Shown piece by piece: positions 47,401 to 59,583 of a DNA stretch of 64,000 nucleotides. The notes under the pieces are model-generated. The model searched no databases, was not told the origin of the DNA, and saw only the letters and a list, made by a program, of their open reading frames with translations. The stretch is from Lantana camara (Eukaryota > Streptophyta > Magnoliopsida > Lamiales > Verbenaceae). The DNA lies in NCBI GenBank assembly GCA_037501455.1, contig CM074858.1:44575001-44639000 (forward strand). Direction: 5' to 3'. The translations under genes were made by a program, and so were the position numbers. Each line of letters opens with the position of its first letter. Position 1 is the first letter of the stretch.

Positions 47401-47710
47401 AGACATATATAAATATATATAATTACATGTCTCATGAATGAGTATAGTATATAAATATACTCTTATGAAATTATTTTGAGTTTAAGTATATATATATATA
47501 TAGGAAAACATGTTATGAGATGAAATGAATAAATCATGCATATGCTAGAAAATGAATTGAAATGAAATTAAAATGAATTAGCAATTAAAATGAACACTTA
47601 GGCAATTAGACAATTAATCGCATAATCCAATTAGTCACACAATTCAATTATGCACGCTTAACAAATCTAACTCCCAAACTCACACGTGTGGCGCGCATAC
47701 CTGAATAATT
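44405..47710 (-). repeat. 5' LTR of E2, 5' end truncated
   Basis: Aligns with 7950-11143 but differs by many substitutions, a 23-bp loss near 44415, a 144-bp tandem duplication and a lost terminus: alignment ends at CTGAATAATTT, about 20 bp before the LTR start. Palindrome cluster at about 46640-46755; U5 stem-loop at 44420-44474. Confidence 0.88.
45289..45576. repeat. 144-bp tandem duplication within the E2 5' LTR
   Basis: 45289-45432 and 45433-45576 are direct repeats starting GGCCCTACCACCTCGTGAC. The 3' LTR has one copy (from about 8869). The two units differ at several positions, so the event is not recent. Confidence 0.9.
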
Positions 47711-48060
47711 TAGTTACTTGTAGAGTGTATCGGGAGTGTCCGGTGAGTTTTGAGGGTCGTGTTTTCCTTGTCGAGCTGATCGAGATGCCGATGCAGAGGT
47801 ATGGGGTAATCCTTGGTATAGATTGGTTGTTTGAGCATGGGAATATGATGGATTGTCGTGAGAAGAAGGTTACCTTTGGTTCAGTTGTGTTTATGGGCGA
47901 GAGGGTGAAGTCGAGCCCGTTTGTTTTCTTTATTGAGGCAAGTAAATTGGTCCGGGACGGTGCGACAAGTTTTGTGGCCTATCTCTTGAATAAGCCTAAG
48001 GATCAAGCCAAACTTGAGGAGACGGAAGGTTGTACGAGAGTATATCAATGTTTTCCCTGA
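47711..48060 (+). pseudogene. E8: C-terminal half of a Ty3/gypsy protease
   Basis: In frame with a start inside the E2 LTR, the peptide VYRECPVSFEGRVFLVELIE then GVILGIDWLFEHGNMMDC matches the last strand and the ILGxDWL block of gypsy aspartic proteases. The catalytic DTG/DSG region and all of gag are missing because the E2 junction cuts them off. The frame runs to a stop at 48058-48060. Confidence 0.85.
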
Positions 48061-48089
48061 GACGTTGGGTTCTCTACCACCCGATAGGG

Positions 48090-48860
48090 ACATCGAGTTT
48101 GTAATAGACCTCCATCCCAGAGCAAACCTTTCTCGAAGACTCCCTACAGGATGGCTCTTGCTGAGTTAAAGGAGTTGAAGTTGCAGCTTGATGAGCTTCT
48201 AGTATGCGGGTACATCCGTCCAAGAACTTCTTCGTGGGGTGCTCCCGTTTTGTTTGTAAAGAAGAAGGATGGAACATTACGGATGTGCATTGATTACCGT
48301 GAGTTGAACCGGATGACCGTGAAGAACAAATACCCTTTGCATCACATCGAGGAGTTGTTCGATATTCTGCAAGGTTCTAAGGTACACTCCAAGTTAGATT
48401 TGAGGCAGGGTTATTTTCAACTGCGTATCGGTAGGAGGATATACCGAAGACCGGTTCAATACTCGGTATTGGCATTTTGAGTTCGTCGTGATGCCATTTG
48501 GGTTAACCAATACCCCAGCTGTGTTCATGGACATGATGCATTGAGTGTTCAGGCCGTTTCTTGATAAGTTTGTGGTGATCTTTATAGACGACATTCTAGG
48601 GTATTCAAAGTCCACTGAAGAGCATGCACAACATCTTTATATTGTCTTTGAAACACTAAGAGAACACAAGCTTTATGCTAAGTTTAGCAAGTGTGAGTTT
48701 TGGATCGACGGATTCATCTTCCTAGGCCATATCATTTCAGGCAATGGAATTGAGGTTGATCCATCCAAGATTGAAACCATGCTACAATGGGACAGACCGA
48801 GAAATCTAAGAGATCAGAAGTTTTCTCGGGTTAGCAGGCTATTATCGCAGGTTTGTTAAG
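48090..48860 (+). pseudogene. E8: reverse transcriptase, frameshifted
   Basis: Frame 48151-48480 carries the fingers and palm start: [53 protein letters not shown] frameshift at about 48430 moves reading on. A second frame (48545-48859) carries the catalytic block VVIFIDDILGYS, then KLYAKFSKCEFW and the FLGHIIS block. A TGA interrupts near 48542. RT of this family copies element RNA into DNA in virus-like particles; this copy cannot. Confidence 0.93.
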
Positions 48861-49230
48861 GACTTCTCTAAGATTGCTGCCTCGTTGACCCGGTTAACTA
48901 AGAAAGAGGTAAGGTTTGAATGGGATGACAAGTGTTAAGCTAGTTTTCAGACTCTGAAGGTGAGATTGACTTCGGCACCGGTACTTACCCTACCCGAGGG
49001 TACTGAAGGTTATGCGGTTTATATGGATGCTTCCAAGGAAGGTCTCGGGTATGTTTTGATGCAGAATGGTAGAGGTAGCTTATACTTCAAGGAAGTTGAA
49101 GGACCATGAGAAGAATTACCCTACCGATGACAGAGAAGTTGGATGGAGTTGTTAGAGGATTACGATTGTACCATCCAGTACTACCCGGTAAGGCCAATGT
49201 GGTAGCCGAGGCCTTGAGTAGGAAGGCGAG
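48861..49230 (+). pseudogene. E8: RNase H remnant with internal deletion
   Basis: After the RT, reading resumes with FVKDFSKIAASLTRLTKK and a stop, then APVLTLPEGTEGYAVYMDAS, the start of RNase H with its first acidic residue. About 60 residues of RNase H are missing around 49125-49140. Sequence then jumps to WMELLEDYDCTIQYYP, with another frameshift. Confidence 0.8.
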
Positions 49231-50002
49231 TGTGGCTAATTTGGAAGCTGGTTCTTCGAGTTCGGGTTCAGAGGTTTTGGTTTCAGGGACTTGGTTGGCA
49301 AATCTCACAGTTAAGCCGGATTTGATACAACAGCTGTTGGAAGCTCAAGCTTCAGATGCAGAAATTCAGAAATTGGTTGCCCGTTCCAGAGATGATCCGA
49401 ATTCTAAGTTCAGGGTTGATGATACAGGTTTGTTGAGATTTGAAGCAAGTGTATGTGTCCCAGAAGAGCTCAAGAGACTTATACTTGAGGAGGGACATCG
49501 CTCAGGGTACCTTATCTATCTGAGAGGTACCAAGATGTATCGGGATTTGAAAGAGAGATTCTGGTGGAATGGCATCAAAAGGGATATCGCGAACTTCGTG
49601 AAACGATGTCTAACATGTCAAAGGGTGAAGGCAAAACACCAAAAGCCGGGAGGAACTCTCCAAATACTTCCTATTCCCGAATGGAAGTGGGAGCAACTGA
49701 TAATGGACTTGGTGTCCGACTTGTCTAGAGTTAAAGGAGGGTATGATGGAAAATGGGTAATTATGGACAGATTTACCAAGTCAGCCCATTTCCTCAAGGA
49801 TCGGATGTCAAATAAGCTACCAAAACTAGCCGAGTTGTATTATCGAGAGATCGTCAGGTTACATGGGGTTCCGGCTAGTATTATTTTTGATCGAGATTCG
49901 AGGTTCACTTCGATCTTTTGGCAGAATCTTCAGAAGTGTTTGGGCACCCGGCTCAAGTTTAGCAATGTAGCTTCAGAATCTTCAAACAGACGGACAATCT
50001 GA
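49106..50002 (+). pseudogene. E8: integrase zinc finger and catalytic core (298-codon frame)
   Basis: This is the longest open frame in the window. After the connection (KANVVAEALSRK) comes the zinc-binding region at about residues 130-170: the first His and the Cys pair (RCLTCQRVK) are present, but the second His position reads Tyr (LIYLRG). The core follows: MDLVSDLSRVKGGYDGKWVI at about residue 199 and FDRDSRFTSIFW at about 260. The frame ends just before the catalytic Glu. It resembles E0 at protein level, including a shared KAKHQKPGGTLQ / KAEHQKPGGTLQ linker. The open length is chance survival; no start codon context is expected, since this part is translated as part of a polyprotein. 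Confidence 0.92.
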
Positions 50003-50668
50003 AAGGTTAATTCAGTACTTAGAGGATAGGCTTAGTGCGTGTGCGTTGGATTCCAGGATCAGTGGGACGAGCACTTAGCGTTGATTAAGTTTACCCACAA
50101 CAACAGCTTTCAGGCTTTGATCAAGATGGCTCCGTATGAGACACTTTATGGGAGGAAGTGCAGGTCTCCTCTGTTTTGGGATATTGAAGATTAGAGATAG
50201 ACCGAGGAAGATAATCTCAAGAGAGCAAAGCCTAAGGAAAAGATTACCGAAACCATTGAGAAAGTTCACAAGATTCGGCAACGAACGAAGGTAGCTCAAG
50301 CTCGTCAGAAGAGTTACGCCGATAAGAGAAGAAGGTCGTTGGAGTTCGAAGTCGGAGATAGAGTCTTTAGGTTGGACCAACAGCCAAGTTTGACCGGGAT
50401 ACACAACGTGTTTAACGTTTCTCAGCTTCGCAAGTTTTATCCCGATGAGGCAACCGTTCTCCCTGTTGAAGAGGTACAGCTAGAGTCGGACTTGACAATA
50501 GTAAAGCACCCGATTGCAATTCAGGACCGGAAGATGCAAGAGTTAAGGAACTGGTAGATTCCCTTGGTCAGAGTTCTTTGGAGAGATCAGAAGTTTGAAG
50601 AGTCTACTTGGAAGACTGAGGAGAAGATGAGAAGCTTGTACCCCGAGTTGTTCGAGACCCCGAGTCGA
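50003..50668 (+). pseudogene. E8: integrase C-terminus and chromodomain remnant
   Basis: After several stops the FTHNNSFQALIKMAPYETLY block appears, then KVAQARQKSYADKRRRSLEF. At 50339-50557 EFEVGDRVF joins directly to RLDQQPSLTGIHNVFNVSQL; compared with E0, about 43 codons are missing. The chromodomain-like end (IQDRKMQELRNW, stop, IPLVRVLW) follows and decays before the PPT. Confidence 0.88.
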
Positions 50669-50702
50669 ACCTGAGAACAGGTCCTTTTTAAGGGGGAGAG
50701 AT
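50667..50702 (+). promoter_or_regulatory. E8 polypurine tract with upstream hairpin
   Basis: ACCTG-AGAA-CAGGT (50669-50682), extendable by an outer G-C pair, followed by PPT AAGGGGGAGAGA (50690-50701) and the LTR at 50703. Confidence 0.85.
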
Positions 50703-51720
50703 TGTGACACCCTGTCAGCTCACACGTACAGGTTTGTACCACATATGAGTTTAATTTCTGTATTCGCATTTATTTTCATATTAATTGACACATTTTATTT
50801 GAATCACATTTATTTATTCAATTCTTATATGAACTATGTGAATTATTTGCTAAGTATTCGCCCTATTTGAACGTTTGATATGGATTCTTTTGGAATTTGG
50901 AACCAGAGCATGCCTACTTCGTGTATCACGTGAATTATATGATTTATGGACTTAATTGTATGATTTATTTGTGTTTTGGACTTGCTTGAACTTGTTTGGA
51001 CTCAATTGAACTTTTGTTCAAAGTTTTGGGCCTTTTTGCAAATTGGCCACCCTTGAGTCATTTCTTCGTAACTTTAGCTTGAGAACTCAGATTTGAGTTC
51101 TGTCTTTACCATTGGACTCGAATCGATAATTCGGAGTCAATGGAACAAGCCTTGTACTTTTTCCATGCCGTTTTGACCCTCCCTCCCCCCCCCCCCCCCC
51201 GATGCAGATTTTGACCTTACGTACCTAGAATGTACCCATGAGTCCACTTGAGAGCTACTAACCTAATTCTTGCACTAGCCTTACACCCAAAATCCATCTC
51301 TCTCCTCCCCTTGTCAACTGAAATTCAAACTCCAAGAGAGAGGAAGAAGAGAAGAGAAAGCTCCATAGCCATTTCCTCTATTTTTGAGACCTTAAGCTCA
51401 AGATTTGGTCATTTCTTGCTCCAATCCTTAAAGGTAAGTATTGATTTGAATTATCCATGATCTTGTGCTCAATATGCTCTGCTTGAACCTTGGTATATAT
51501 TAGAAATTTCATGGATTTGGCTTGATTGATGACTAGTAATGGTTGTAGAGATTTTTGAAGCTCATGTGTATCTCTTGCCTTTATGGAGTTTATAACTTGT
51601 ACGATTGATCCTTGGAACTTATTTATTGCATATCTTGGGCTTAAATACTTGGTAGTTGGATGAGATTTGATTCACCATTAATGCATCTCAGGGTTTGTGG
51701 AAGAATGGTTGCATCTAAGC
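50703..51720 (+). repeat. E8 3' LTR, first part
   Basis: Starts TGTGACACCCTGTCAG, has a GAGAACTCAGATTTGAGTTC box (51081-51100), a C18 run (about 51183-51200) and a donor-like AAAGGTAAG at 51431. Interrupted by E9; TAAGC at 51716-51720 is the left TSD. LTR continues at 62222. Confidence 0.85.
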
Positions 51721-53924
51721 CTAGTGGACTTTGTTTTCTTGCTCACTAATTAACTAATTTAATTATTAATTTGATTGGAACAATAAGTCATCAAATTATT
51801 CTCCAAGTCTTTGCAAGAACAACTTTCTCTCTCCTACAATAGGAAGTTGGACTTTTCAACTTTCCTAAAGTTAAATGTCAAGATTCAATAAATAATTTAA
51901 TTCCTAATTAATTATTTATTAGGTTAAGTTTATTTGAGAATAGTCTTAACAATTAATTCAAAATTAATTAAAAGACTAAAATTAATTAATTACAATTTAA
52001 TTAATTAATTCTAGAAAAGAATTCATGTGTAATATAATTACACGTTTGGAGCCACGTACGTACCACGTGTGCGTGATACGTGGAAGCCACGCAGGCTACG
52101 TGACACGTGGCAGTCACGTGTCTTTTGACATGTGGCAATGCCCACGTGTTCCAGCCCCATTTTCGATCAACAATTTGATCCTTCGTTAATCATATTAACA
52201 TCCTACCATAACCCTCGTATTCTGGCATTTGTGTGTGACCCTCTAGGTTCATTATTCGATTAGCAGTGACAGTAATTAATTAATTCCCATAATTAATTAA
52301 TCACTTCACAGATCACACTACCGTAATCTAGCAATGGGCGTATGACCCCTAACCGAATAACGAAATAAATCGAAGAACCTTTCAGTCAATGACAATCAGT
52401 GAAATACGATCCTCCTACAATTCCATCTCTCAATCAAGAACTAAGGCATGAGAATATTCTCAGAGCCTTAATATTCTTGATCTTTAAAGTTAAGTTTGTT
52501 TCATTTCCATTTTGATCTCAATCCTAGAAAACCCCATTTTTTAGATGTCTTGATCTTTTATCCACCTTGCCAAAGGGTTTAATATTTAATGGACTACGAA
52601 CAACTCAATCAGTAAGAGATCATTCTTGTTCTTAATAGGTGTAGATCCTTTATCGATTCTACTAATTCTACATATGGTCGTGGTTCAGGTGGCTATATGG
52701 CGACACCCTTTTGAGCCTATATCAAAGATTACAGAGTTAGCTCATATGAGACATCACAGAATCTCAAGTCTAAGGATTATTAATCACATCATTGACCTGT
52801 GAGATATTTCCTAATCTAGAAGTTTCTAGGAGACTTCCTTTCCCATTTAGGAATATTCTCACGCGGGACATCTCAGTGATGAAGTTCTTGTAACAATCAC
52901 CCTTATGTGTTATGAACGTATCAACGTATGCACTTATCATTCGATGAAACTGAATGATCCTTCAAAAGGACATAATCACATAAGCAAGTCTCAACAGAGT
53001 CAAGGTCGACACTCCCACTGTTTATCGGACTCATCGACTTGGAGAAGTTTCTAATCCTCGCCTATTGTAATATCCTGATTCTTCGGTAATCCAGGTACGA
53101 TGTCACGAGAGAGTTTAATTTAGTATTTTCATGATTTATATGACTTCACATGCCTTACGTATCAATTTATATTTTATTTTAATTAATTGCGGTTTAGGAT
53201 TTAACGAATTGTACTTGGACTCAATCGTCCAATATTTGCAATTAAGGACCTAATTGTAATTACGGTGTTTGAGCTTTCATGGCTATCTTGAGCTCGGGAA
53301 TTTGAATTCGAATTCTGACTTCACTTTTGGGTTCATTTCAATGAATCGGGTCTAACAGGACCAGTCTTGGCTTTTTCTGAAACCGTTTGACCTCCCTACC
53401 AATTTAATTTCTAACCGTTTGAACCGAACCCGTCTTGAACCGAACCGAACCGGTATTCTTGGCCTTAGTAAACCAAACCACCCCATCTCTCTCCCTCATT
53501 CTTGCTTGTATCGATCCACAAGAGAAAGAAGAGAAGAAAAGAGGGTTTTTCCCATCTTCAACCTTTTAGCTCAAGCCCCGTCTCCATTTCTCGTCCGATC
53601 AACAATCCAAGGTAAGATTTGAACTCCTCTCATTACGTGCTTCAATTCTACCCGATTGAATCTTGTTTTCCTTGCTTGATTCCTTGAACTTGGAGAAGAT
53701 GATGAATAGTAAGTTCTTACGTGATTTATTCGAGCTAAGATTAGAGTATGTTATTCCTATGAACTCCCTCGTTGCGTATTTGTAGGAATTTTGGGTGTTG
53801 GATGGTTATTACTTGAAACTCCATTAATGGAGCTTCAATATGCTTTAATGGTGGTTTGAATTCTTGAGCTTTTTGTGCCTATTTGATGATGGAATATGTT
53901 AGAGCATGTATATATGATCTTATG

Positions 53925-56900
53925 TGTAACACCCCGTCTTCTCGGCAATCCAGGTACGATGTCTCGGGAGAGTTTAATTCAGTAATTATGTGATTAGCAT
54001 TCCTTACGTGTCAATTTGTAATTTTATTTAATCATGTGCGCTTTAGAATTTATTAAATGTACTTGGACTCAATCGTCCAATATTTGCCGATTAGGGACCT
54101 AATTTTAATTAGGGTGTTTTTAGCCTCGTGGCTACCTTGAGCTCAGGAATTCGAATTTGAATTCCGACCTTGTCATTGAGTTCGTTTCGAGGATTCGGAT
54201 TCGATGAAATTAACCTTTTAATTTTCTAAAGCCGTTTGATACCCCTACCGTTTTAAAATCTGGTCCGAGTGGACCGGATCCTTTTTGACCCGACCCGTAA
54301 ACCGACCCGTTTTAGCCCTTTATGGCTGAAAATATCTCCCCTTTTTTCCTCATTTTGGAACGATCAAAACAAGGCAAGGAAGGAGAAGAAGAAAACCTCC
54401 CCATTTGGCCCTTCAAGCTTTGGCTCAAGCTTGCGAGATCCGACCAACCGATCGAAGATTCAAGGTAAGATTTGTGATCCTCTCCTTACGTGGTTCGATT
54501 CTACCGATTGAATCTTGCTTTCCTTTCTTGATTCTATGAACTTGGAGAAGATGATGAATAGTATGCTTGTAAGAAAATTTGATCTCTTGCCTTCATACTT
54601 GAATTATATGATCTAAATTTGACATATGTTCTTCTTTTGAGTTCCCTTGTTGCATAAATGTTGGAATTTTCATTGTTGGGTGAGCATTGCATATAACTCC
54701 ATTAATGGAGCTTGAAGAAGATGAAATGGCAACTTGGTTTCTTGTTTGTTTCATGCCTTAAGTTTAAGATATGTGTTAGAGCATGTTTCCATGAACTTAT
54801 GCCTTGATTTTCATTGCATTTGGTTGAGTTTTGAGGTGGCTTTGATCATTTTTGGTTTCCTCCATGTTTAGCCCCTGTTTCTGCTTCTTTTTCTCATCCA
54901 GAAGGACTAACCGGGCGGGTAGTTTTGTGTGTTAAAAGTACCCGGGCGGGTAGATTTAGTGCAGAAAGTTTCTGCACTGTTGTTCCCTGGCCGGGTACCC
55001 CCTCATATGACCTCGGATTGAGCTGATTTTCGGATATGTTCAACATTATTGAGTCTAGAACAATATCCAATTGGAATCACCCCAAAATTCGTTCTATATT
55101 GTGAGTTATAATCGTTTTAATTTGGTGTCGCCACTTTGCCGAGATTCTGCATTCGTTCAACTTCAAACCTACACCATTTTCGCCTCGCTTTGAACCATGA
55201 TTCGAGCCACCTACCATTTTAAAGATATATGTATCTAATTTCATTTCCAACAAACAAAACTTAATTCCCATTTCTCAAACTCAAGTTATGATCATTTTCC
55301 TACAGCTTGTGCATCTTAGAAAACTGTCAGCTTTAGTCCAATTTCACTCGGAACCCCCTTTTTGTGTTCTTATTCCATTTTTCTCGTATCTTTCCACCTC
55401 CAAACTTATTCCTAACTTGTTTTAGCATGTTTATGTATATGCATTTGCTCTTTTTATGCATTTTATGTTTCTTAAGTAATGTGAGTTGTTTACACGAATC
55501 GCTTATGCGCCTTGTTATGTTTTTCGATGCTTCATTATGCATTAGTTGTGCACATGAACATGCTTTAATGCATATTATGAATTGTTAAGCTATGATATGT
55601 GTGCTTTTGCATGTCTTGTATGAATTTGATACGTGTATGAGCTTTTGACTAAGTATCTACACCTCTTACGCTACTAAGCATATGTCGTACGTCTTTATGG
55701 TTCGTCCTCGAGTCTTAGTTTTGCATATTGTCTTCAGTTTGTCCAGGTGCACCCGGGGTGGTGTTTCGTGATTCGAGTTGATTCCGGGGTGAATCATTTG
55801 TCTCATTCTTGGCCACGTCGGTGTAAGGTGAGGGTTAGGATCTTTTCTTTTAGATAAGCGACCTATGGCCTTAATGTGATGTTTTCTCACCTCGCATGCG
55901 AATATATACTATATGTATATTAAATATGTGCCTTATGATATGTTATGAATCTTGTAAATTTGATTTAATATGAATTCTTCTGAAATTATACGTATAAGCA
56001 TATATAAGCTTAAAAATGGTTTTGCAACGAGGTTATGCTCCAAACCGTGTATCGTCGAGCAAACTATGGATTTTCTCCAGCATATTATGAATTAGGAAGA
56101 CATGGAGAGGTACGTGTATAGCATATGCCTAGTTGCAAGGTAAGGTATGTTTCTTATGGTATGCTTCTTAAGTATGAATCATATGTTGCTAGGTTTCACG
56201 AGTTAGGTATGTTTCCTTATGAATCTATTTGAATCTATACGAATCTATTTGAATCCCTGGGCCCCAAAGGTGTGGGTAAGGGAGACCCGGTGCGGCTGTT
56301 GAGGTCGCCGGTTATCACCCCTGTGCACACGCTCCTTTGAAGTACCTACGCGCGACTCTGAGGGAGATGGAGAAGGCGTGGTGCTTTGAGCCTTCGAGGC
56401 CGAAAGAGGTACGTTGTGGGTTCGCGACCCCACGTATATTGAGTTGCACGATGTGGGCCCGTAACCCGCGTGAAGACTTCCGGAGAAGGTTGGAATACGG
56501 GAATATGAATCTTTGAATTTATGAATCTTATGAATTTATGAGTTTATGCTTCTTTATGAGTCTTTTGAGTCTTTTGATTAAGGAGTAAGGTTGGAGGCCC
56601 GTACTCGCCGGGTATTTGAATTCTTTTGTTACGTTGATTATGACACGGGATAGGAGAGTTTGTTTTCAATATGAGATTTCTACGCTATGTTATGAATCGA
56701 TCTGAATATAAGAATCCTTATGAGTTACAATATGAATCCCTATGAGTTTTTAATATGAATCCATATGCGTACTTGAATCTATGAATCCTTACGAGTTTTC
56801 AAACTTAAGAATATACGAATATATGAATAAGTATGAGTACTTTTGGAAAATGGCTTTGGTATGTAAAACCCTATTCCCGGTTCATAGTCTTTTCTTTAAT

Positions 56901-57458
56901 ATGTGCTTTGCTCTATATGTAGATACGTGTTGGGTGTACGTTAGCCCCCCTCACTAAGTCGAGTTGTAGACTGACCCCTCTCTTTCCCCCCTCAGTTGCA
57001 GGTGCTAGGTTTGGGTTCGTGCTAGGCGGCGGTCTTCTTTTGAGTCGTTCGGGTCGAGTCTTTACATTCTGCATCTTCATTGCTTTTGCCTTTTCATTCT
57101 GAGGTTATGTATAAGTTTGTAATTTGATTCAAATCTGATATATATATGATTAGAATTGCCCTTGCTGGGTGTTACCTTATGTCCCAAAACTTGGCCTGTG
57201 TGCCCAAGTTTGCATGTGGAGTGTACGCTTTAATATCTGCTGGCCCGTGGTCTTGCATGTGTGTATGTTGATCCTATGCTTCCGCTTTTGGTTTTCGATT
57301 TGTTGCGCACTCTGTTTCAGGGTCTAGACCGCCTAGCTTAGGTGTGTTTTATTTGTCACCCGTTCGCCATTGCTTGGTGAGTGAGCGGAGCTCCCATTCC
57401 GTCACACGTGTATGGCTAGGGTGCGGGGGATGTGGTGCTCCTCGCTCGGGGTGCTACA
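53925..57458 (+). mobile_element. E11: solo LTR (3534 bp) inside E10
   Basis: Starts TGTAACACCCCGTCTTC, ends GGGGTGCTACA; exact TSD TTATG at 53920-53924 and 57459-57463. Its first 300 bp closely resemble E10 (CCAGGTACGATGTC, TACTTGGACTCAATCGTCCA), so it landed in a relative. Donor-like CAAGGTAAG at 54461, acceptor-like TTTGTCCAG near 55745, donor-like AAGGTGAGG at 55825. Confidence 0.95.
54907..55001 (+). repeat. Palindrome cluster, TACCCGGGCGGGTA type, in E11
   Basis: CTAACCGGGCGGGTAG (54907-54922), GTACCCGGGCGGGTAG (54938-54953), TGCAGAAAGTTTCTGCA (54960-54976) and GGCCGGGTACCCC (54989-55001). About 0.98-1.08 kb into the LTR. Confidence 0.8.
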
Positions 57459-57568
57459 TTATGTCTTGAATTTGAAGTGTTTTGGTTGAGGTTTGATGTG
57501 GTTTTGGGTGATTTTTGCTTCTCCCGCGTAAGTGCTTTGCTGCTGCTTCGAATTTAGCCTCTGAGCTT

Positions 57569-57648
57569 AATCTACGGGGGTGGATTTTCGTCCGCCCTAA
57601 ATCCACTGGGGTGGATTTTCCTTTGAAAATAATCCATGGGGGTGGATT
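57569..57648 (+). repeat. Palindrome cluster, AATCCATGGGGGTGGATT type, in E10
   Basis: AATCTACGGGGGTGGATT, AAATCCACTGGGGTGGATTT and AATCCATGGGGGTGGATT. Corrected for E11, this is about 0.96-1.05 kb into the E10 LTR. Confidence 0.82.
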
Positions 57649-59583
57649 TGAGGCAGTGACTCCTTTTGCTCCGAACTTTGTTTTCTTGATTCTCTTCACT
57701 TATTTGACCACTAATATGATCCCTATGATTTGCTAACATGTATTATTATGTGTTAACTTACTTGTATTAGATTTTCGGATTTATTTAATATCGTGTGGTG
57801 TTTGAAATTGTTTCATTTTGTACGTTCGTTTTATACTTTTATCCCTCCTCGAGCATGATCCTAACGTGATTAATGATATGTTATGAATATGAATTTATGC
57901 ATTTAGATATGTTTTGCAATTATATGATTCGATTTTGGGTAAAAACATGTTAAGTCCTCTTAAGTAATTAATTGCCACTATATGCATTTTGTTTGCCTTT
58001 ATTTGTATTAATCGTACACATGAACATATCTTAATGTTAATTATGATTGTGTTAAGATATGAAATGTTGTCCTTTACATGAAATAAGTTTGAATATGAAC
58101 CTTGCCTATGTATTTGCATCTCTTAAATGCCTATGCATACGTTGTACGTCTATGTGGTTCATTCTTGAGTCTAAGCTTTGTCTTTTGCTTCAGTTTGTCC
58201 AGGTGCACCCGGGCTGGTGTTTTGTTAGCTTTGTTGATTCCGAGGTGAATCAAGCGTTTGTTTTCGGCTTCGTTTGGTACAAGGTGAGGTTAGAATATAG
58301 TTATACCCGAATGCAACGTGCTCGTTTTGAATGCATGCGATTTATAAGCCCTATGTATATGTAAATATGTGTGGAATAAGTATTTTGATGGTTTTATTAT
58401 ACGTTTGAAACTAAGAACACTATGTATGAGCCTATGTATGCTTGTGTTGGATTTGGTACGTTTGTGTGTGGTATGCAAGTTCGTATGTATGCAAGTTCGT
58501 ATGTATGTATAATATGTATGAATGGAATACATATGTATGTGTGTGTGTATATGATACGTATGTTTGTGGCACGCACTACATGTTATGGTATGCATGTTTG
58601 TAGCTGGCTTAGGATTTGATAAGTCTTATTTGTGATATGATTTGTTTGATGGGGCCCCGACGTACATTATATGTTAAGGATGTACCGGAACCCACTTGGG
58701 AGTAGGTTGGGGGATGGAGTCCTGAGGGTGGTTTGAGGAGTATTGAGCAATCCCCTCGTCCATTTTGCATGGCTAGGGTCGTGCAACCCTTCCATCACTT
58801 TGTTTTGAGGTTTGACACGTCCGCATCTGTTCGTATGTATTGTTTTGTTTATTTTGTTATTTTGCACATTCTGTTTGAGAGGTTTGTACTCGTGCCCGCC
58901 GAGTTTCGTTATGTTTGTTTTAAGTTCATGAAACAGGGGAAGATTCATAAATTAAGATTAAATTTGGTATACTTTTAACTTAATAAAAGATGTTTTGATA
59001 AGTTTGCTAAGTTTGCATGAATTCGAACATACGCTTTGATATATGTATAAGTTAGTTTCGTTTGTTCTGTTTTACTAAGTCACCCTATACATATATTATC
59101 ACGGACAAATATTTTGGTGTGAAAAAACTAATCCCGGATTCAGGAACGTCTTCTTCTTTTGACGTGCTTTGCTATGTATATATGTATAGCGTGTGTGTGT
59201 CAACCCCTCGCTCAGTCAAGTGTGGCTGACCCCCTCCCTCTTTACGTTTTTAGCTTCGCAGGTTTGCTTTGGAGGTTCGTGCTATGCGGAGTCTGTCAGT
59301 TTGTGGAGTCTATTCGAGTCGGTCTTTTGTATAGTCTGCATTTCGCATTTTATATTTCGTTTTGAATTAAGTTTATCTGATATGATCGAACTTTTGTATA
59401 AATATGATATGTTTAATTATGATTTGAATTCGGGACAGGCTTCTAGGGCTAGTATGAACCCGTCACCTATTTGTTTGGTTTTGATTTTTGTTTGGCATGT
59501 TCACGCTTTCGCATATTCTGTTAAGTACCGTTTTGTGCAGGGTCTACGTTTCGCCTAGCTTAAGGTTGGTTTTGTTTTGTTTG

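Larger units (their letters stand above)
7950..47710 (-). mobile_element. E2: minus-strand LARD-like element split by E3 and E5
   Basis: With E3 and E5 removed, E2 is about 9.96 kb: a 3' LTR of 3194 bp (7950-11143), an interior of about 3.46 kb in three pieces (11144-12879, 32381-32944, 43237-44404) and a 5' LTR of 3306 bp (44405-47710). The interior has no gag-pol motifs. The two LTRs differ visibly (substitutions, indels, a duplication), so it is older than E4. The PBS is damaged. The right end lacks roughly the last 20 bp of the LTR and abuts pol sequence of E8; no TSD can be matched. I infer a deletion at that end after insertion. Confidence 0.85.

Noticed and set aside
51181..51200. Run of 18 C
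   Set aside because: Simple homopolymer in an LTR; length may be a sequencing artefact. No function proposed.
51721..53065. Possible host promoter or intron sequence (AT-rich, TTAATTAA repeats)
   Set aside because: Bounded by a TSD with 62222-62226 and starts TGTTAGG on the minus strand, so an LTR explains it better.
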